A stretch of DNA of 8,665 nucleotides from Clostridiales bacterium (GCA_016303265.1 JAEDLZ010000061.1:1-8665); one strand, 5' to 3'; counted from the first letter of the stretch, positions 1 to 7,132 are shown. Notes: generated by a model from the sequence alone, not told the origin. Numbers and translations are program-made.

Positions 1-1493
1 TTATATATCCCGAATTTGAAGTAGAAAGAAACGCAAGCCGTTGTATATGCTGCCGCGTCTGCGAAAGGCAGTGCGCAAACGAGGTTCATTCCTTCGACCC
101 GGAAAACAATGTAATGATTGCGGACGAGAGCAAATGCGTTGACTGTCACCGCTGCGTTTCGCTCTGTCCCACAAGGGCTCTTAAAATAAAAAAGAACGAC
201 TGCACCTTCCGCGAGAACGCAAACTGGTCCTCGGATACCATAAAAGAGGTATACAAGCAGGCAGGAAGCGGCGGTGTCCTTCTTTCCTCCATGGGCAATC
301 CCAAACCCATCCCCGTATACTGGGACAAGATTCTCATAAACGCTTCCCAGGTTACAAACCCCTCCATCGACCCGCTCCGCGAACCGATGGAAACAAAGGT
401 ATTCTTAGGCAAAAAGCCGTCCGCGGTTGAGCGGGACGAAAACGGAAAGCTGAAATGCGAAACTCCGCCTCAGCTTGAGCTTTCCATGCCGGTTATGTTC
501 TCCGCAATGTCTTACGGCTCAATAAGCTATAACGCCCACGAAAGCCTTGCCCGTGCGGCAAAGGAGCTGGGAATTTATTACAATACCGGCGAGGGCGGTC
601 TGCATGAGGATTTTTACTGCTACGGCGAGAATACCATTGTCCAGGTCGCATCCGGAAGATTCGGCGTTCATAAAGATTATCTTGAGGCCGGCGCAGCCAT
701 TGAAATTAAAATGGGGCAGGGCGCAAAGCCCGGTATCGGCGGACATCTGCCCGGTACTAAGATTGTGGGAGATGTATCCAGAACCAGAATGATTCCCGAA
801 GGCTCGGACGCTATTTCCCCCGCACCTCATCATGATATTTATTCCATTGAAGATTTAAGACAGCTTGTATATTCCTTAAAGGAATCAACCGAATATAAAA
901 AGCCCGTTATCGTTAAGGTAGCCGCCGTTCACAACATTGCGGCGATTGCAAGCGGAATCGCCCGAAGCGGCGCCGATATTATTGCAATTGACGGTTTCCG
1001 CGGCGGAACGGGTGCCGCCCCCACAAGAATCAGAGATAATGTGGGAATTCCCATTGAGCTTGCGCTGGCGTCCGTTGACCAAAGGCTCCGGGACGAGGGC
1101 ATAAGAAACAATGTGTCTTTGGTTGTCGGCGGAAGTATCAGAAGTTCTGCCGATGTTGTAAAGGCTATTGCTCTCGGCGCCGACGCCTGCTACATCGCAA
1201 CCGCCGCCCTTCTTGCTCTCGGCTGTCATTTATGCCGTACCTGCCAGACCGGAAAGTGCAACTGGGGTATTGCAACTCAGCGGCCCGAGCTTGTTAAAAG
1301 GCTGAATCCCGACATAGGCTCCGAAAGACTTGTTAATCTTATGACGGCTTGGAAGCATGAAATAAAAGAGCTTATGGGCGGCATGGGCATTAACTCCATA
1401 GAAGCCCTCAGAGGCAACAGACTTATGCTGCGGGGCGTAAATTTAAACGGAAAGGAGCTTGAGATACTGGGTATCTCACACGCAGGAGAATGA
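1..1493 (+). CDS. gltB: Archaeal-type glutamate synthase, FMN-binding synthase subunit with N-terminal ferredoxin domain (5' partial)
   Basis: This subunit converts 2-oxoglutarate plus ammonia (from glutamine) to glutamate, using reduced FMN, in the cytoplasm. The reading frame is open to the left edge (first full codon at 3), so the ATG at 114 is internal. The 37 codons before it carry a C-x2-C-x2-C-x3-C cluster motif (Cys codons 42-74), and a second one, CVDCHRCVSLCP, follows at 135-170, giving two [4Fe-4S] sites. The FMN-barrel signatures are MSYGSIS, GQGAKPGIGGHLPG, IDGFRGGTGAAPTR and VVGGSIRSSADV. The 3Fe-4S motif C-x5-C-x4-C begins at 1224, followed by GIATQRPEL. About 496 residues are visible, close to the size I expect for split archaeal-type subunits, so few codons are missing. 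The amidotransferase and GXGXG domains of bacterial GltB are absent; the latter is a separate gene downstream. The stop overlaps the next start (ATGA). The family call is secure; the exact start is outside the window. Confidence 0.95.
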   Translation, partial: IYPEFEVERNASRCICCRVCERQCANEVHSFDPENNVMIADESKCVDCHRCVSLCPTRALKIKKNDCTFRENANWSSDTIKEVYKQAGSGGVLLSSMGNPKPIPVYWDKILINASQVTNPSIDPLREPMETKVFLGKKPSAVERDENGKLKCETPPQLELSMPVMFSAMSYGSISYNAHESLARAAKELGIYYNTGEGGLHEDFYCYGENTIVQVASGRFGVHKDYLEAGAAIEIKMGQGAKPGIGGHLPGTKIVGDVSRTRMIPEGSDAISPAPHHDIYSIEDLRQLVYSLKESTEYKKPVIVKVAAVHNIAAIASGIARSGADIIAIDGFRGGTGAAPTRIRDNVGIPIELALASVDQRLRDEGIRNNVSLVVGGSIRSSADVVKAIALGADACYIATAALLALGCHLCRTCQTGKCNWGIATQRPELVKRLNPDIGSERLVNLMTAWKHEIKELMGGMGINSIEALRGNRLMLRGVNLNGKELEILGISHAGE

Positions 1494-1927
1494 GAAAAGT
1501 ATATGTTAATGAAGAATGGTGTCTGGGCTGTCACCTTTGCGAATATAACTGTGCGTTTGCAAATTCGGGCAAATCCAGTATGGTGAACGCTCTGAAAAAC
1601 ACCAAAATAACTCCGAATATTCATATTGAAGGCGATGACAATATAACCTATGCCGTATCTTGCCGCCACTGTCCGGATCCTATCTGTGTAAAAAGCTGTA
1701 TTTCCGGCGCTCTTACCAAAAATGACGATGCGGTGGTTATCGACCACGACAAATGTATCGGCTGTCTTACCTGTATGTTGGTATGTCCTTACGGAGCATT
1801 ATCCTTTGACGGGCATGGCGCAGTTCAGAAATGCGAGCTTTGCATTAAAAACAGTTGCGGCAGTCCTGCCTGTGTTGAGGGCTGTCCCAACAGGGCAATT
1901 GTTTTTGAAGAAAGGGGCGAAAAGTAA
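1490..1927 (+). CDS. Four-cluster [4Fe-4S] ferredoxin-type electron-transfer subunit of the glutamate synthase
   Basis: This is a 145-residue polyferredoxin of the HycB/CooF/DmsB-like fold. Four cysteine groups are visible: C11/C14/C17/C21, C58/C61/C66/C70, C89/C92/C95/C99 and C115/C118/C128/C132, with one extra cysteine at 123. The usual cluster prolines are present after C99 and C132. There is no signal peptide or Tat motif, so it is cytoplasmic. The start overlaps the previous stop by 4 bases (ATGA), and an AGGAG lies only one base upstream of it, so initiation probably depends on translational coupling. The stop shares a base with the next start. Relatives serve hydrogenases, CO dehydrogenase and oxidoreductases. 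Here, its position between the FMN subunit and an FAD/NAD(P) oxidoreductase suggests it wires NAD(P)H-derived electrons to the synthase. The partner assignment is inference from context; the fold and cluster count are directly seen. Confidence 0.92.
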   Translation: MRKVYVNEEWCLGCHLCEYNCAFANSGKSSMVNALKNTKITPNIHIEGDDNITYAVSCRHCPDPICVKSCISGALTKNDDAVVIDHDKCIGCLTCMLVCPYGALSFDGHGAVQKCELCIKNSCGSPACVEGCPNRAIVFEERGEK

Positions 1928-3171
1928 TGAAGCATTATGTTATCATCGGCAACGGAACAGCCGCAGTCGGCTGCATTGAAGGTATCAGGCTGCATGATAC
2001 CGACGGGAAAATAACCGTTGTTTCGGCCGAGAATCGGCCTGTTTACTGCCGTCCGCTTATTTCCTACTACCTTGAGGGCAAAACAGACCTTAAAAAAATG
2101 AATTATCGCTCGGAAAGCTTTTATGACGATAACGGCTGCACAGTACTTTACGGAAGAAGTGCCGAGGCAATCGACCCCGAAAAGAAAACAGTTACTCTTG
2201 ATGACAAGAGCACGCTAAATTATGATTCGTTATGCATTGCAACCGGGTCATCCGCTTTCGTTCCTCCTTTTGACGGGCTTGATACGTTTGAAAATAAATT
2301 CTCTTTCATGACCGTTGACGATACTCTTGCGCTTGAGGGCGCAATCAATAAAGATTCAAGGGTTTTGATTGTCGGTGCAGGGCTTATCGGTCTTAAATGC
2401 GCAGAAGGACTCCGTGACCGTGTATCCTCAATTACCGTATGTGACCTGGCTGACAAGGTTTTGTCCAGCATTTTGGATGACGAAAGCGCCGCTCTTGTTC
2501 AGAAGCATCTTGAGGCAAACGGAATCCGCTTCATGCTGGGCGACAGCGCACAAAGATTTGAGAAAAACATAGCCTTTATGAAAAGCGGCAGTGAAGTCGG
2601 CTTTGATGTTTTGGTTCTGGCTGTGGGCGTTCGTCCCAATGTTTCCCTTTTAAAGGACATCGGCGGCGAGGTGAACCGTGGAATTATCACGGATAATTCC
2701 ATGCAGACCTCCATTGACAGTATTTATGCAGCGGGCGACTGCTGTGAAAGCTACGATACCTCCTTTGGCGGACGCAGAATTCTTGCAATACTTCCCAATG
2801 CATATATGCAGGGCAAATGCGCCGGAGAAAACATGGCAGGTCAAAGCGCTGACTTTGACAACGCAATTCCCATGAACTCCATCGGTTTCTTCGGTCTTCA
2901 TGTAATGACCGCCGGAAGCTACTTCTCTGGCGACGGCTGCGAGGTATATGAGGATAAATCCGAAGGTAAAATAAAGAAATTATTTTCCAAAGATAACCGT
3001 CTGACGGGATTTATTTTAATCAACGATATTGAAAGAGCGGGAATTTACACCTCGCTTATCCGCGAGCAGACTCCCCTTGATACAATTGATTATGACTCAA
3101 TAAAAAAATCTCCGTCTTTAATCGCTTTCGGTAAAGAATACCGTTGTAAAAAACTTGGAGGTGTGATATAA
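1927..3171 (+). CDS. FAD-dependent pyridine nucleotide-disulfide family oxidoreductase (probable glutamate synthase reductase)
   Basis: This is a 414-residue cytoplasmic flavoprotein of the NirB-N-terminal/rubredoxin-reductase/NADH oxidase type. The FAD dinucleotide fold starts at residue 8 (G-N-G-T-A-A). A RPVYCRPLISYYL segment lies near 37-49, the ATGS strand at 106-109, the NAD(P) fold GAGLIG at 150-155, LAVGVRPN at 231-238, and the second FAD contact IYAAGD at 266-271. A C-terminal interface domain follows to the end. I see no redox CxxC pair next to the FAD, so it is not a thioredoxin-reductase-like enzyme. Its start shares one base with the previous stop (TAATG), and a GGGG-rich Shine-Dalgarno lies just upstream. 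In a conventional NADPH-GOGAT the small subunit GltD does this job; here I infer that this protein plus the polyferredoxin replaces it. Whether it prefers NADH or NADPH cannot be read reliably. Confidence 0.93.
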   Translation: MKHYVIIGNGTAAVGCIEGIRLHDTDGKITVVSAENRPVYCRPLISYYLEGKTDLKKMNYRSESFYDDNGCTVLYGRSAEAIDPEKKTVTLDDKSTLNYDSLCIATGSSAFVPPFDGLDTFENKFSFMTVDDTLALEGAINKDSRVLIVGAGLIGLKCAEGLRDRVSSITVCDLADKVLSSILDDESAALVQKHLEANGIRFMLGDSAQRFEKNIAFMKSGSEVGFDVLVLAVGVRPNVSLLKDIGGEVNRGIITDNSMQTSIDSIYAAGDCCESYDTSFGGRRILAILPNAYMQGKCAGENMAGQSADFDNAIPMNSIGFFGLHVMTAGSYFSGDGCEVYEDKSEGKIKKLFSKDNRLTGFILINDIERAGIYTSLIREQTPLDTIDYDSIKKSPSLIAFGKEYRCKKLGGVI

Positions 3172-3890
3172 TGGTAATAAATGCATCAGGACTTGATTTT
3201 ACGGCTCTGAACGAAAAGGTCAGAAACGCCCCCGTAAACTGCGAAATCACGGGCTGTATGGGGCAGAGATTCATTGCAGCCGGCTTATCCCGGCAGGAAA
3301 TTAAAATCAGCGGAACTCCGGGGAACGCCCTCGGCGCATACCTTAACGGCGCAAGCATAGAGGTTTCGGGAAATGCTCAGGACGCGGTGGGCGATACCAT
3401 GAACGCAGGCGAAATCATTATAAACGGCAGCGTGGGCGACGCCGCAGGCTATGCCATGCGAGGCGGAAAAATTTTTGTAAGGGGCAATGCCGGATACCGT
3501 GCAGGCATTCATATGAAAGCGTACTGCGAAAAGCTTCCGGTTATGGTTATCGGCGGCAGATGCGGCAGCTTTCTCGGCGAGTATCAGGCCGGAGGTCTTA
3601 TTATCGTTCTCGGTCTTAATGATGACGGCAAGGACATTGTGGGCAACTTCCCCTGTACGGGAATGCACGGCGGAAAATTATTTTTACGCTCCGACTGCAA
3701 AAATATCGCTTTTCCCGGCCGTGTTAATGTTAACAGAGCAACCGATGGTGACAAAAAGGAAATTGAGGGCTATATAAGCGATTACTGCTCAAGATTCAAT
3801 CTGGATTTTGAAGAGATCATAAATTCCGATTTCACCGTCGTTACGCCCGATACCAAAAATCCATACAAACAGATGTATGTTGCAAATTAA
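3171..3890 (+). CDS. Glutamate synthase GXGXG-domain subunit (GltB C-terminal domain as a separate protein)
   Basis: This is a 239-residue protein made almost entirely of the right-handed beta-helix domain that forms the C-terminal part of bacterial GltB. Glycine repeats of the form G-xx-G-xxx-G are visible at residues 48-60, 67-80, 86-99 and 105-113. CGSFLGEYQAGG follows at 131-142 and GMHGGKLFLRS at 164-174. The domain has no catalytic site of its own; in GOGAT it is structural, packing between the amidotransferase and synthase domains. The same fold occurs in formylmethanofuran dehydrogenase subunit C, but the neighbours settle the choice here. The start shares a base with the previous stop (TAATG), and a strong GGAGGTG lies 7 bases before it, so this gene can also be initiated independently. 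Confidence is high. Confidence 0.93.
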   Translation: MVINASGLDFTALNEKVRNAPVNCEITGCMGQRFIAAGLSRQEIKISGTPGNALGAYLNGASIEVSGNAQDAVGDTMNAGEIIINGSVGDAAGYAMRGGKIFVRGNAGYRAGIHMKAYCEKLPVMVIGGRCGSFLGEYQAGGLIIVLGLNDDGKDIVGNFPCTGMHGGKLFLRSDCKNIAFPGRVNVNRATDGDKKEIEGYISDYCSRFNLDFEEIINSDFTVVTPDTKNPYKQMYVAN

Positions 3891-3914
3891 ATTTTGTAGA
3901 AAGCAGGTACAATC

Positions 3915-5132
3915 ATGAACTATTCCAAAAATGAAATCATGCAGTATATAAAAGAAGAGGATGTGAAATTTATCCGTCTGGCTTTTTGTGATGTCTACGG
4001 TAATCAGAAGAACATTTCTGTTATGCCCGACGAGCTGCCGAGGGTTTTTGAATATGGTGAAGCCATAGATGCGTCCGCAATAAGCGGCTTTGGCGGAGAT
4101 GTTCATTCCGACTTGTTTCTGCGTCCCGATTTGTCAACGATTACGGTTCTTCCCTGGCGCCCCGAACACGGCAGGGTTGTCCGTATGTTCTGTGATATTT
4201 ATTATCAAGACGGCAAACCCTTTGAATGTGACACAAGGAATATTCTGAAAAATGCCGTCAAAACTGCACAAAATAACGGCTATTCTTTCACTTTCGGCTC
4301 GGAGCTGGAGTTTTATTTATTCAAATCAGATGAGGACGGAAATGCCACAAAAACGCCCTATGACAATGCAGGCTATATGGATATTGCTCCCGAAGATAAG
4401 GGTGAAAATGTGCGCCGCGAGATTTGTCTTACCCTTGAGAGAATGGGCATTAGGCCCGAAAGCTCCCATCATGAGGAGGGACCCGGTCAGAACGAAATAG
4501 ACTTCAGGTACTCAGACCCCCTGACTGCGGCTGACAATGCGGTTACTTTCAGAGGCGTTGTTAAAACAATCGCCGCACGAAACGGCCTGTATGCCGACTT
4601 TTCACCGAAACCGCTTATAGGCAAGGCAGGCAACGGTTTCCATATTAACATTTCCGCAAAAAGTGACGGCAGAAAGGATTTGCTTCCTTTTGTTATTTCC
4701 GGCATCCTTGACAAAATCAAGGATATGACCGTTTTCCTTAATCCTGTGCAGGAATCCTACGAAAGGCTCGGTAAATGCAAGGCTCCAAGGTATATATCCT
4801 GGTCTCCTGAGAACCGCTCTCATCTTATCCGTGTCCCGGCGGCGGCTGACGAATACAGGCGATTAGAGCTTCGTTCGCCCGACCCGCTGGCAAATCCCTA
4901 CCTTGCTTTTGCCCTTATCATATATGCCGGGCTGGACGGACTTTTGAAAAATTCTATGCCGCCTGTTCCGGCCGATATAAACTTATATACTGCCGGCTGC
5001 GATATATTGAACGGGCTTGACACACTTCCCGCATCCTTAAGGGAGGCGGCACAGGCTGCGGCGGCAAGTGAGTTCATTGCTTATCATCTGCCGGAAACAG
5101 TTATCTCCGCCTATTTGAATCTGCCCGGATAA
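3915..5132 (+). CDS. glnA: Type I glutamine synthetase, short form
   Basis: This enzyme makes glutamine from glutamate, ammonia and ATP in the cytoplasm and closes the GS-GOGAT cycle with the genes upstream. The 405 residues are shorter than the roughly 440-470 of typical GSI. The beta-grasp domain contains IDASAISGF (51-59, with the Asp-50-equivalent D52). The catalytic domain shows the metal ligands E130/E132 (GSELEF), E187 and E194 (HHEEGPGQNE), GNGFHINIS at 239-247, NRSHLIRVP at 300-308 and RLELRSPDPLANPYLA at 316-331. No adenylylation loop with the usual Tyr is visible. The site expected for the flap glutamate (Y-E-A-P in classic enzymes) reads C-K-A-P at 288-291, and the position of the B. 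subtilis feedback Arg62 appears to be Gly. These alignments are from memory. The gene starts 24 bases after the GXGXG subunit, with a weak GCAGGT ribosome site. Confidence 0.96.
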   Translation: MNYSKNEIMQYIKEEDVKFIRLAFCDVYGNQKNISVMPDELPRVFEYGEAIDASAISGFGGDVHSDLFLRPDLSTITVLPWRPEHGRVVRMFCDIYYQDGKPFECDTRNILKNAVKTAQNNGYSFTFGSELEFYLFKSDEDGNATKTPYDNAGYMDIAPEDKGENVRREICLTLERMGIRPESSHHEEGPGQNEIDFRYSDPLTAADNAVTFRGVVKTIAARNGLYADFSPKPLIGKAGNGFHINISAKSDGRKDLLPFVISGILDKIKDMTVFLNPVQESYERLGKCKAPRYISWSPENRSHLIRVPAAADEYRRLELRSPDPLANPYLAFALIIYAGLDGLLKNSMPPVPADINLYTAGCDILNGLDTLPASLREAAQAAAASEFIAYHLPETVISAYLNLPG

Positions 5133-5191
5133 TACGGATGTAATAGGCTTCAATCCCGTACGCCTTAGGCAGGACACATCATACACATCTT

Positions 5192-5238
5192 ATTTTCGGA
5201 AACATTTCTGTATATGTTATGTCATAATTTCCGAAAAT
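5192..5238. promoter_or_regulatory. 11-bp perfect inverted repeat between glnA and the ANTAR gene
   Basis: ATTTTCGGAAA at 5192-5202 is exactly mirrored by TTTCCGAAAAT at 5228-5238, with a 25-base loop. The loop contains a second odd palindrome, TTATG-T-CATAA, at 5217-5227. No T-run follows, so this is not a normal intrinsic terminator. It could be an operator for a dimeric regulator, an RNA hairpin that tunes the glnA/ANTAR transcript ratio, or a processing site. The 164-base gap is the only sizeable one in the otherwise tight cluster. No convincing -35/-10 pair was seen between it and the next gene. Confidence 0.55.
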
Positions 5239-5267
5239 TGCGGCTTAGGGTTTACGGTGCACAACAG

Positions 5268-5279
5268 AGAAAATTTTCT
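5268..5279. promoter_or_regulatory. 12-bp palindrome abutting the ANTAR gene ribosome-binding site
   Basis: AGAAAATTTTCT is a perfect 12-bp palindrome that ends two bases before the strong AAAGGAGGG Shine-Dalgarno at 5282-5290. Its position fits an operator or a site at which initiation of the ANTAR gene is controlled. AT-rich palindromes arise readily by chance, so a function is only a suggestion. Confidence 0.35.
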
Positions 5280-5296
5280 TAAAAGGAGGGAGCATT

Positions 5297-5881
5297 GTGC
5301 TGTTTAAGGAATATTCCTACAGCGTACTTATTGTATGTGCGTCGGAAAAATTCGGCAAACAAATAGAGGAAATGCTCCGGGGGAACGACTATTATCCCAT
5401 AACAACCGTCAGGAGCGCCGGTGAGGCACGCCGAATGACTCTGGAGAGGACATACGATATTATTATTATAAACACGCCCCTTCCCGATGAATTCGGAGCG
5501 CGCCTTGCCGCCGATATTGCGTGCAGTGAAAAGAGCGGCGTTCTGTTGTTTACAAAGAGTGAGCTTTACGAGGATGTTACGGCGAAGGTTATTGATTTCG
5601 GAGTTCTGACGCTTTCAAAGCCCACCTCTGCCTCCCTTATCATGCAGTCCGTCCGGTTGCTTTACGCAACCCAGGAGCGTCTGCGCAGAGTCAACGAAAA
5701 GAATGCCTCCCTTGAAGAGAGAATGGAGGAAATCCGCCTCATAAACCACGCAAAATGGGTTCTTATAGAATTTATGAAAATGTCCGAAAACGAGGCGCAT
5801 CACTACATAGAGAAGCAGGCTATGGATAAGCGAAAATCCAAAAAGGAGATTGCCGAAATTATTATTCAAACCTATAAATAG
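5297..5881 (+). CDS. ANTAR-domain RNA-binding regulator with degenerate receiver domain
   Basis: This 194-residue cytoplasmic protein is likely a transcription antiterminator. Residues 8-122 have a response-regulator receiver fold, but the acidic pair expected after beta-1 is C14-A15, and the phospho-acceptor position after beta-3 (IIIINTPLPDE) is N59. The conserved Lys survives (K108 in LSKP). A helix/coiled coil runs from about 125 to 150, followed by the ANTAR three-helix motif: INHAKWVLIEFMKMSENEAHHYI, QAMDKRKSKKEIAEIII. ANTAR proteins (AmiR, NasR, EutV, NasT) bind paired RNA hairpins and prevent termination. The GTG start is chosen for the AAAGGAGGG six bases upstream. It follows glnA by 164 bases on the same strand, which fits control of nitrogen assimilation. 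Without the Asp it probably is not switched by phosphorylation; ligand binding, a partner protein or constitutive dimerisation are alternatives. No histidine kinase is nearby. Confidence 0.92.
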   Translation: MLFKEYSYSVLIVCASEKFGKQIEEMLRGNDYYPITTVRSAGEARRMTLERTYDIIIINTPLPDEFGARLAADIACSEKSGVLLFTKSELYEDVTAKVIDFGVLTLSKPTSASLIMQSVRLLYATQERLRRVNEKNASLEERMEEIRLINHAKWVLIEFMKMSENEAHHYIEKQAMDKRKSKKEIAEIIIQTYK

Positions 5882-6110
5882 TAAAAGATTGTTCAGTTTA
5901 AATTACCGTCGGGGCCTAAAAATGCCTTTGACGGCTGAGTAAGCTCCAAGGTTCAAACGCTTTTTAAGCGAACATATCATTTACGCGCGGTGGTCTTTTA
6001 ACGGCATTTGAAAGTACAAATTATTTATGTGGGGTTTTATGTAAAAATAAGGGTATTGCAGCGAAATGATTTTAAAGGGCAATTTGAAAAATAGTTTCCC
6101 AAACCGATGA
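5882..6110 (+). other. Non-coding stretch between the ANTAR gene and its terminator; possible structured 3' UTR or small RNA
   Basis: No plausible gene lies here. The first half is richer in G/C blocks than the surroundings and can fold: CCGTC (5906-5910) pairs with GACGG (5930-5934) around GGC/GCC. GCT-GAGTA-AGC follows at 5934-5944, and CGCTT-TTT-AAGCG at 5958-5970. AAATGCC (5919-5925) could instead pair with GGCATTT (6003-6009). The terminator at about 6111-6165 would give a discrete 3' end. I could not match it to any RNA family I know. It could simply be a long 3' UTR of the nitrogen operon. Confidence 0.3.
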
Positions 6111-6165
6111 AAATATCCCCGAAAACGGCTTAATTCAAACTGTTTTCGGGGATTATTTTATTTAA
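6111..6165. terminator. Strong bidirectional intrinsic terminator between convergent genes
   Basis: ATCCCCGAAAAC (6115-6126) and GTTTTCGGGGAT (6142-6153) form a perfect 12-bp stem. It can extend inward by a G-U and a G-C pair, and outward by AAAAT/ATTTT with one bulged T. A T-rich run (TTATTTTATTTAATGTTTT) follows on the + strand and AT-rich sequence follows on the - strand. It sits about 230 bases after the ANTAR gene and about 70 bases from the end of the epimerase gene, so it likely ends both transcripts. Confidence 0.9.
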
Positions 6166-6223
6166 TGTTTTGTTAAAAGGCTATTTTGCCGCACCTTATT
6201 TTTACGACAAAATCCATTCTGTT

Positions 6224-7081
6224 CTAAATTGAGAATGTTATTGAGTGAGAAGCACTGTACCGCTCCTTTTCAGGCAGCTTTATTATCGCGTATTTATCTT
6301 CAATATTACCGTTTGCGTCCGAACAATCCGCAGTTCCGTTCCAAGGCTCTATGCATATATACTTTGCCAGATGCTTATGCCAGAAGAGAAGCTGGTTGAA
6401 ATCAGAATACTCCACCTTAACCCTTCTTGTTCCGTTTCGGTGAACGAGGGTGCAGGACTTTGAAGCAAGTTCCTTGAAAACAAGGGCATCCACCTTAAAA
6501 TAGTCATCATTTAGGGAAAGCACATTCGAATCCGTTATTATATTCGTCTTGTTATAGGACAAAATGTTTCCCTCAAGGGCGAAGGCATCCAAGGTTTCCT
6601 TTTTATCGAAAACAATGTCATACTCCTCTATTCCCTCCGGAGTTGCATAGGCTTCATGTCCGCCAATACTAAAATACATAACGCCATCACTCAGATTTTT
6701 AACCTCATATGTAATATTTAATGTATTGCCTTCGATACCGAAAAAGACACGGAACTCAAAATCAAAGGGATAATTTTCCTTTGTCGCTTCATTGGACTTA
6801 AAAAGCATGGTCACGGCGTTTTCGCTCACACTTTCCGTTTCAAAGTCACACATCCTTGCAAAGCCGTGCTTTAAAAGAGTGTACTCTTTTCCTTCATAGC
6901 GGTATTTATCGTCCTTAAGTCCGCCGCAAATCGGGAACATTATCGGAGCGGAATTTCCCCATATATCCGGATTTGCTTCCCACATAAATTCATTGCCTTT
7001 CTCATCTCTGACGCTTCTCAATTCAGCCCCATGGGTATCAATGGCTGCCGTCAGCCTTTCCGATTTTATAATTTTCAACAT
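6224..7081 (-). CDS. Aldose 1-epimerase (galactose mutarotase) superfamily protein, LacX-like
   Basis: This 285-residue cytoplasmic protein has the beta-supersandwich fold that interconverts alpha and beta anomers of sugars or sugar phosphates. Visible signatures are PIMFPICGGL at 46-55, LKHGFAR at 70-76 with the candidate catalytic H72, SIGGHEAY at 138-145 with H142, FWHK at 233-236, and CIEPWNG at 243-249 with the general-base candidate E245. The length and motif set match the LacX-type clade rather than the longer GalM enzymes. The sugar substrate cannot be told from sequence. The start has a good AAGGGAG about 6 bases upstream on the minus strand. It is transcribed toward the nitrogen operon and shares the bidirectional terminator with it. 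It appears monocistronic, with no functional link to its neighbours visible. No convincing promoter was found, though a TATAAA lies at 7101-7106 on the minus strand. Confidence 0.9.
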   Translation of the reverse strand: MLKIIKSERLTAAIDTHGAELRSVRDEKGNEFMWEANPDIWGNSAPIMFPICGGLKDDKYRYEGKEYTLLKHGFARMCDFETESVSENAVTMLFKSNEATKENYPFDFEFRVFFGIEGNTLNITYEVKNLSDGVMYFSIGGHEAYATPEGIEEYDIVFDKKETLDAFALEGNILSYNKTNIITDSNVLSLNDDYFKVDALVFKELASKSCTLVHRNGTRRVKVEYSDFNQLLFWHKHLAKYICIEPWNGTADCSDANGNIEDKYAIIKLPEKERYSASHSITFSI

Positions 7082-7132
7082 TTTAATCTCCCTTCCTGTA
7101 TTTATACTGTTTAGCCGATTGTAAAACTAATA

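Noticed and set aside
519..1229. Open frames on the minus strand opposite the glutamate synthase gene
   Set aside because: They are compositional shadows; the + strand frame carries clear FMN and Fe-S motifs throughout, and the antisense translations show no domain.
5133..5296. Search for paired A-N-N-G-N-N hexaloop hairpins (ANTAR RNA target)
   Set aside because: None with a supporting stem was found here or in the trpB2 leader; the expected target may be upstream of the window.
5911..5945. GGGGCC...GGCTGAG resembling the 5' part of a TPP riboswitch
   Set aside because: The CTGAT and GCGTAGGGAA-type core segments are absent, and it lies downstream of a gene, before a terminator.
5950..5958. 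GGTTCAAAC resembling a tRNA T-loop
   Set aside because: No acceptor stem, anticodon arm or D-arm can be built around it.
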